Shown here piece after piece: positions 5,806-6,460 of a DNA stretch of 6,460 nucleotides. A program made the translations under genes and the position numbers. Under the pieces are notes generated by a model. That model saw nothing but the letters and a program-made list of their open reading frames with translations, had not been told where the DNA came from and did no database searches. This stretch comes from Synergistaceae bacterium (GTDB lineage Bacteria > Synergistota > Synergistia > Synergistales > Synergistaceae): positions 1-6,460 of the forward strand of contig JAISRP010000058.1 of the NCBI GenBank assembly GCA_031273585.1. Reading direction: 5' to 3'. Numbering within the stretch: the first letter of the stretch is position 1; each line of letters starts with the position of its first letter.

Positions 5806-5959
5806 GACCTTGGGGCGCCGCCCCAAACCCCGCCAGGGAGCAGAGCTCCCTGGACCCTATTAACTTTTTTTGATTTTCGCCCGTAGGGCGAAAATCAAAA
5901 AAAGAAAATGGGGGTCCGGGGGACTGGTCCCCCGGCGGGTGCGGGCGGCGCCCGCGGTC
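5806..5959. repeat. 154-bp near-symmetric multi-hairpin intergenic element
   Basis: The centre is a perfect 19-bp inverted repeat (5864-5882 with 5886-5904) around a GTA loop, including T7/A7 ends. Outside it the two arms (77 and 74 nt) align with each other as an imperfect inverted repeat, beginning GACC at 5806 and ending GGTC at 5959. Each arm carries two smaller hairpins. Left: 5810-5826 (7 bp) and 5833-5853 (9 bp, loop AGA). Right: 5916-5935 and 5941-5955 (6 bp, loop GGC). There is no ORF inside. The form is that of a MITE-like or REP/BIME-like dispersed element placed between converging genes. Mobility or copy number cannot be judged from one copy. Confidence 0.75.
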
Positions 5960-5967
5960 TTTTATTT
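5941..5967 (+). terminator. possible intrinsic terminator after the zinc dehydrogenase gene
   Basis: A 6-bp GC stem, GCGGGC/GCCCGC (5941-5955), is followed by GGTCTTTTATTTG on the plus strand. It is the outermost right hairpin of the repeat element. The T-tract is interrupted and starts 4 nt after the stem, so termination would be imperfect. It lies about 180 nt beyond the dehydrogenase stop. Confidence 0.4.
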
Positions 5968-5981
5968 GGGCATGAGGCGGT

Positions 5982-6460
5982 TTATTTCAGGTCAAACGGC
6001 TTGAGCAGCTTGTCGGCCTCGATTTTCCTGCCTCGCTCGTCCTCGACCGGCACCTAGGCGAACGTCCAGCCCTGGACCTTCGTCGGATCGACACCGGCCG
6101 CGATGAACGCATCGGGGTTGAGCACGAACACGATGTCCTTGTCGTTCTTGCTCATGTCCTTCGCCCACTCGAAGAGGGAGCCGTCCGAGACCGTGACGCC
6201 GTAGTGGTCGAGGGCCGAGTGGTAGCCCACCAACTCCCTGTCGAGCTTCACTATCTGCTCGAAGGACGAGAGCGCGGTGATCTCGCCGTCGTACTCCAGG
6301 GGCTTGTCCGACAGCTTTGTCCCCATCATCAGCTTCCCTCTGTCCTCCAGCATACCCTTCATGCTCTCCGGCAGCTTGCCGATGTCGAGCCCCGCGTCGA
6401 TGAAGGGCTGCGCGTCAAAGCAGAGATACGCGTCGTAATGCCGCCCCTCCATGGCATCCC
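5982..6460 (-). pseudogene. unrecognised protein, 5'-truncated by the window edge and interrupted by an in-frame TAG
   Basis: A minus-strand frame is open from the right edge. The first Met is at 6452, but the codons before it (Asp-Ala) are open too, so the true start probably lies beyond the window. It runs 132 codons to a TAG at 6054-6056. The same frame continues 23 more codons (V-P-V-E-D-E-R-G...K-P-F-D-L-K) to a TAA at 5982-5984. The extension has the same codon style and charge pattern and resembles an earlier part of the protein, so the TAG looks like a recent nonsense change in a genuine gene (or a sequencing error). Two segments 99 residues apart share FI.AG.D..K (residues 17-26 and 116-125), which suggests an internal duplication. 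No transmembrane segment is visible. I do not recognise the family. A TAG ends the BFD gene in this same window, so TAG is an ordinary stop here. If the TAG is real, the product lacks its last 24 residues and may still be partly functional. Confidence 0.6.

Noticed and set aside
5864..5904. The central 19-bp hairpin as a classic intrinsic terminator
   Set aside because: The T7 and A7 runs are inside the paired stem rather than following it, and no T-run comes after the stem on the plus strand.
6054..6056. TAG read as pyrrolysine or a reassigned codon
   Set aside because: Another gene in the window ends normally with TAG, and no pyl gene or methylamine methyltransferase is visible. A nonsense change or sequence error is simpler, though read-through at this one site is not excluded.

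Overview
The window is a chromosomal fragment from a GC-rich bacterium. Its genes favour AGG (Arg) and ATA (Ile) codons despite the high GC content. Together with an Rpn-type nuclease gene and a GC-rich multi-hairpin intergenic repeat, this is most compatible with a host-associated anaerobe such as a Synergistota member. That assignment is tentative, because no rRNA or marker gene is present.

Layout. (1) 48-935, minus strand: an Rpn/PD-(D/E)XK nuclease family gene with an in-frame EARG minisatellite and a G9 homopolymer just ahead of its start. (2) 936-1245: a 310-bp AT-rich divergent intergenic region holding a 21-bp palindrome, a consensus sigma70 promoter for the rightward genes and a doubtful small ORF. 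(3) 1246-4592, plus strand: a tightly packed four-gene group. It encodes a YheO/DauR-type PAS-HTH regulator, an FAD/NAD-type flavoprotein (HcnB/OoxA-like alpha subunit without its usual C-terminal domain), a 97-aa BFD-type [2Fe-2S] protein (that missing domain as a separate gene) and a DAO-fold flavoprotein (HcnC/OoxB-like beta subunit). (4) 4715-5764, plus strand: a zinc-dependent medium-chain dehydrogenase of the sorbitol dehydrogenase type, with its own extended -10 promoter. (5) 5765-5981: an intergenic region filled by a 154-bp near-symmetric structure made of a perfect 19-bp central hairpin flanked by two smaller hairpins on each side. (6) 5982 to the right edge, minus strand: an unrecognised gene, cut by the window edge and interrupted by an in-frame TAG 24 codons before its natural stop.

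How the genes fit together. The three redox genes match the multi-subunit flavoprotein dehydrogenases that oxidise amino or imino acids and opines (hydrogen cyanide synthase, octopine/nopaline oxidase, D-hydroxyproline dehydrogenase, archaeal L-proline dehydrogenase). In such complexes the DAO-fold subunit oxidises a C-N bond and electrons pass through [2Fe-2S] centres and a second FAD. A DauR-like regulator directly upstream fits control by a D-amino acid or related compound, since DauR controls a D-arginine dehydrogenase operon. The downstream zinc dehydrogenase could handle a further alcohol or ketone step, but its separate promoter makes this only a suggestion. The actual substrate cannot be read from the sequence.
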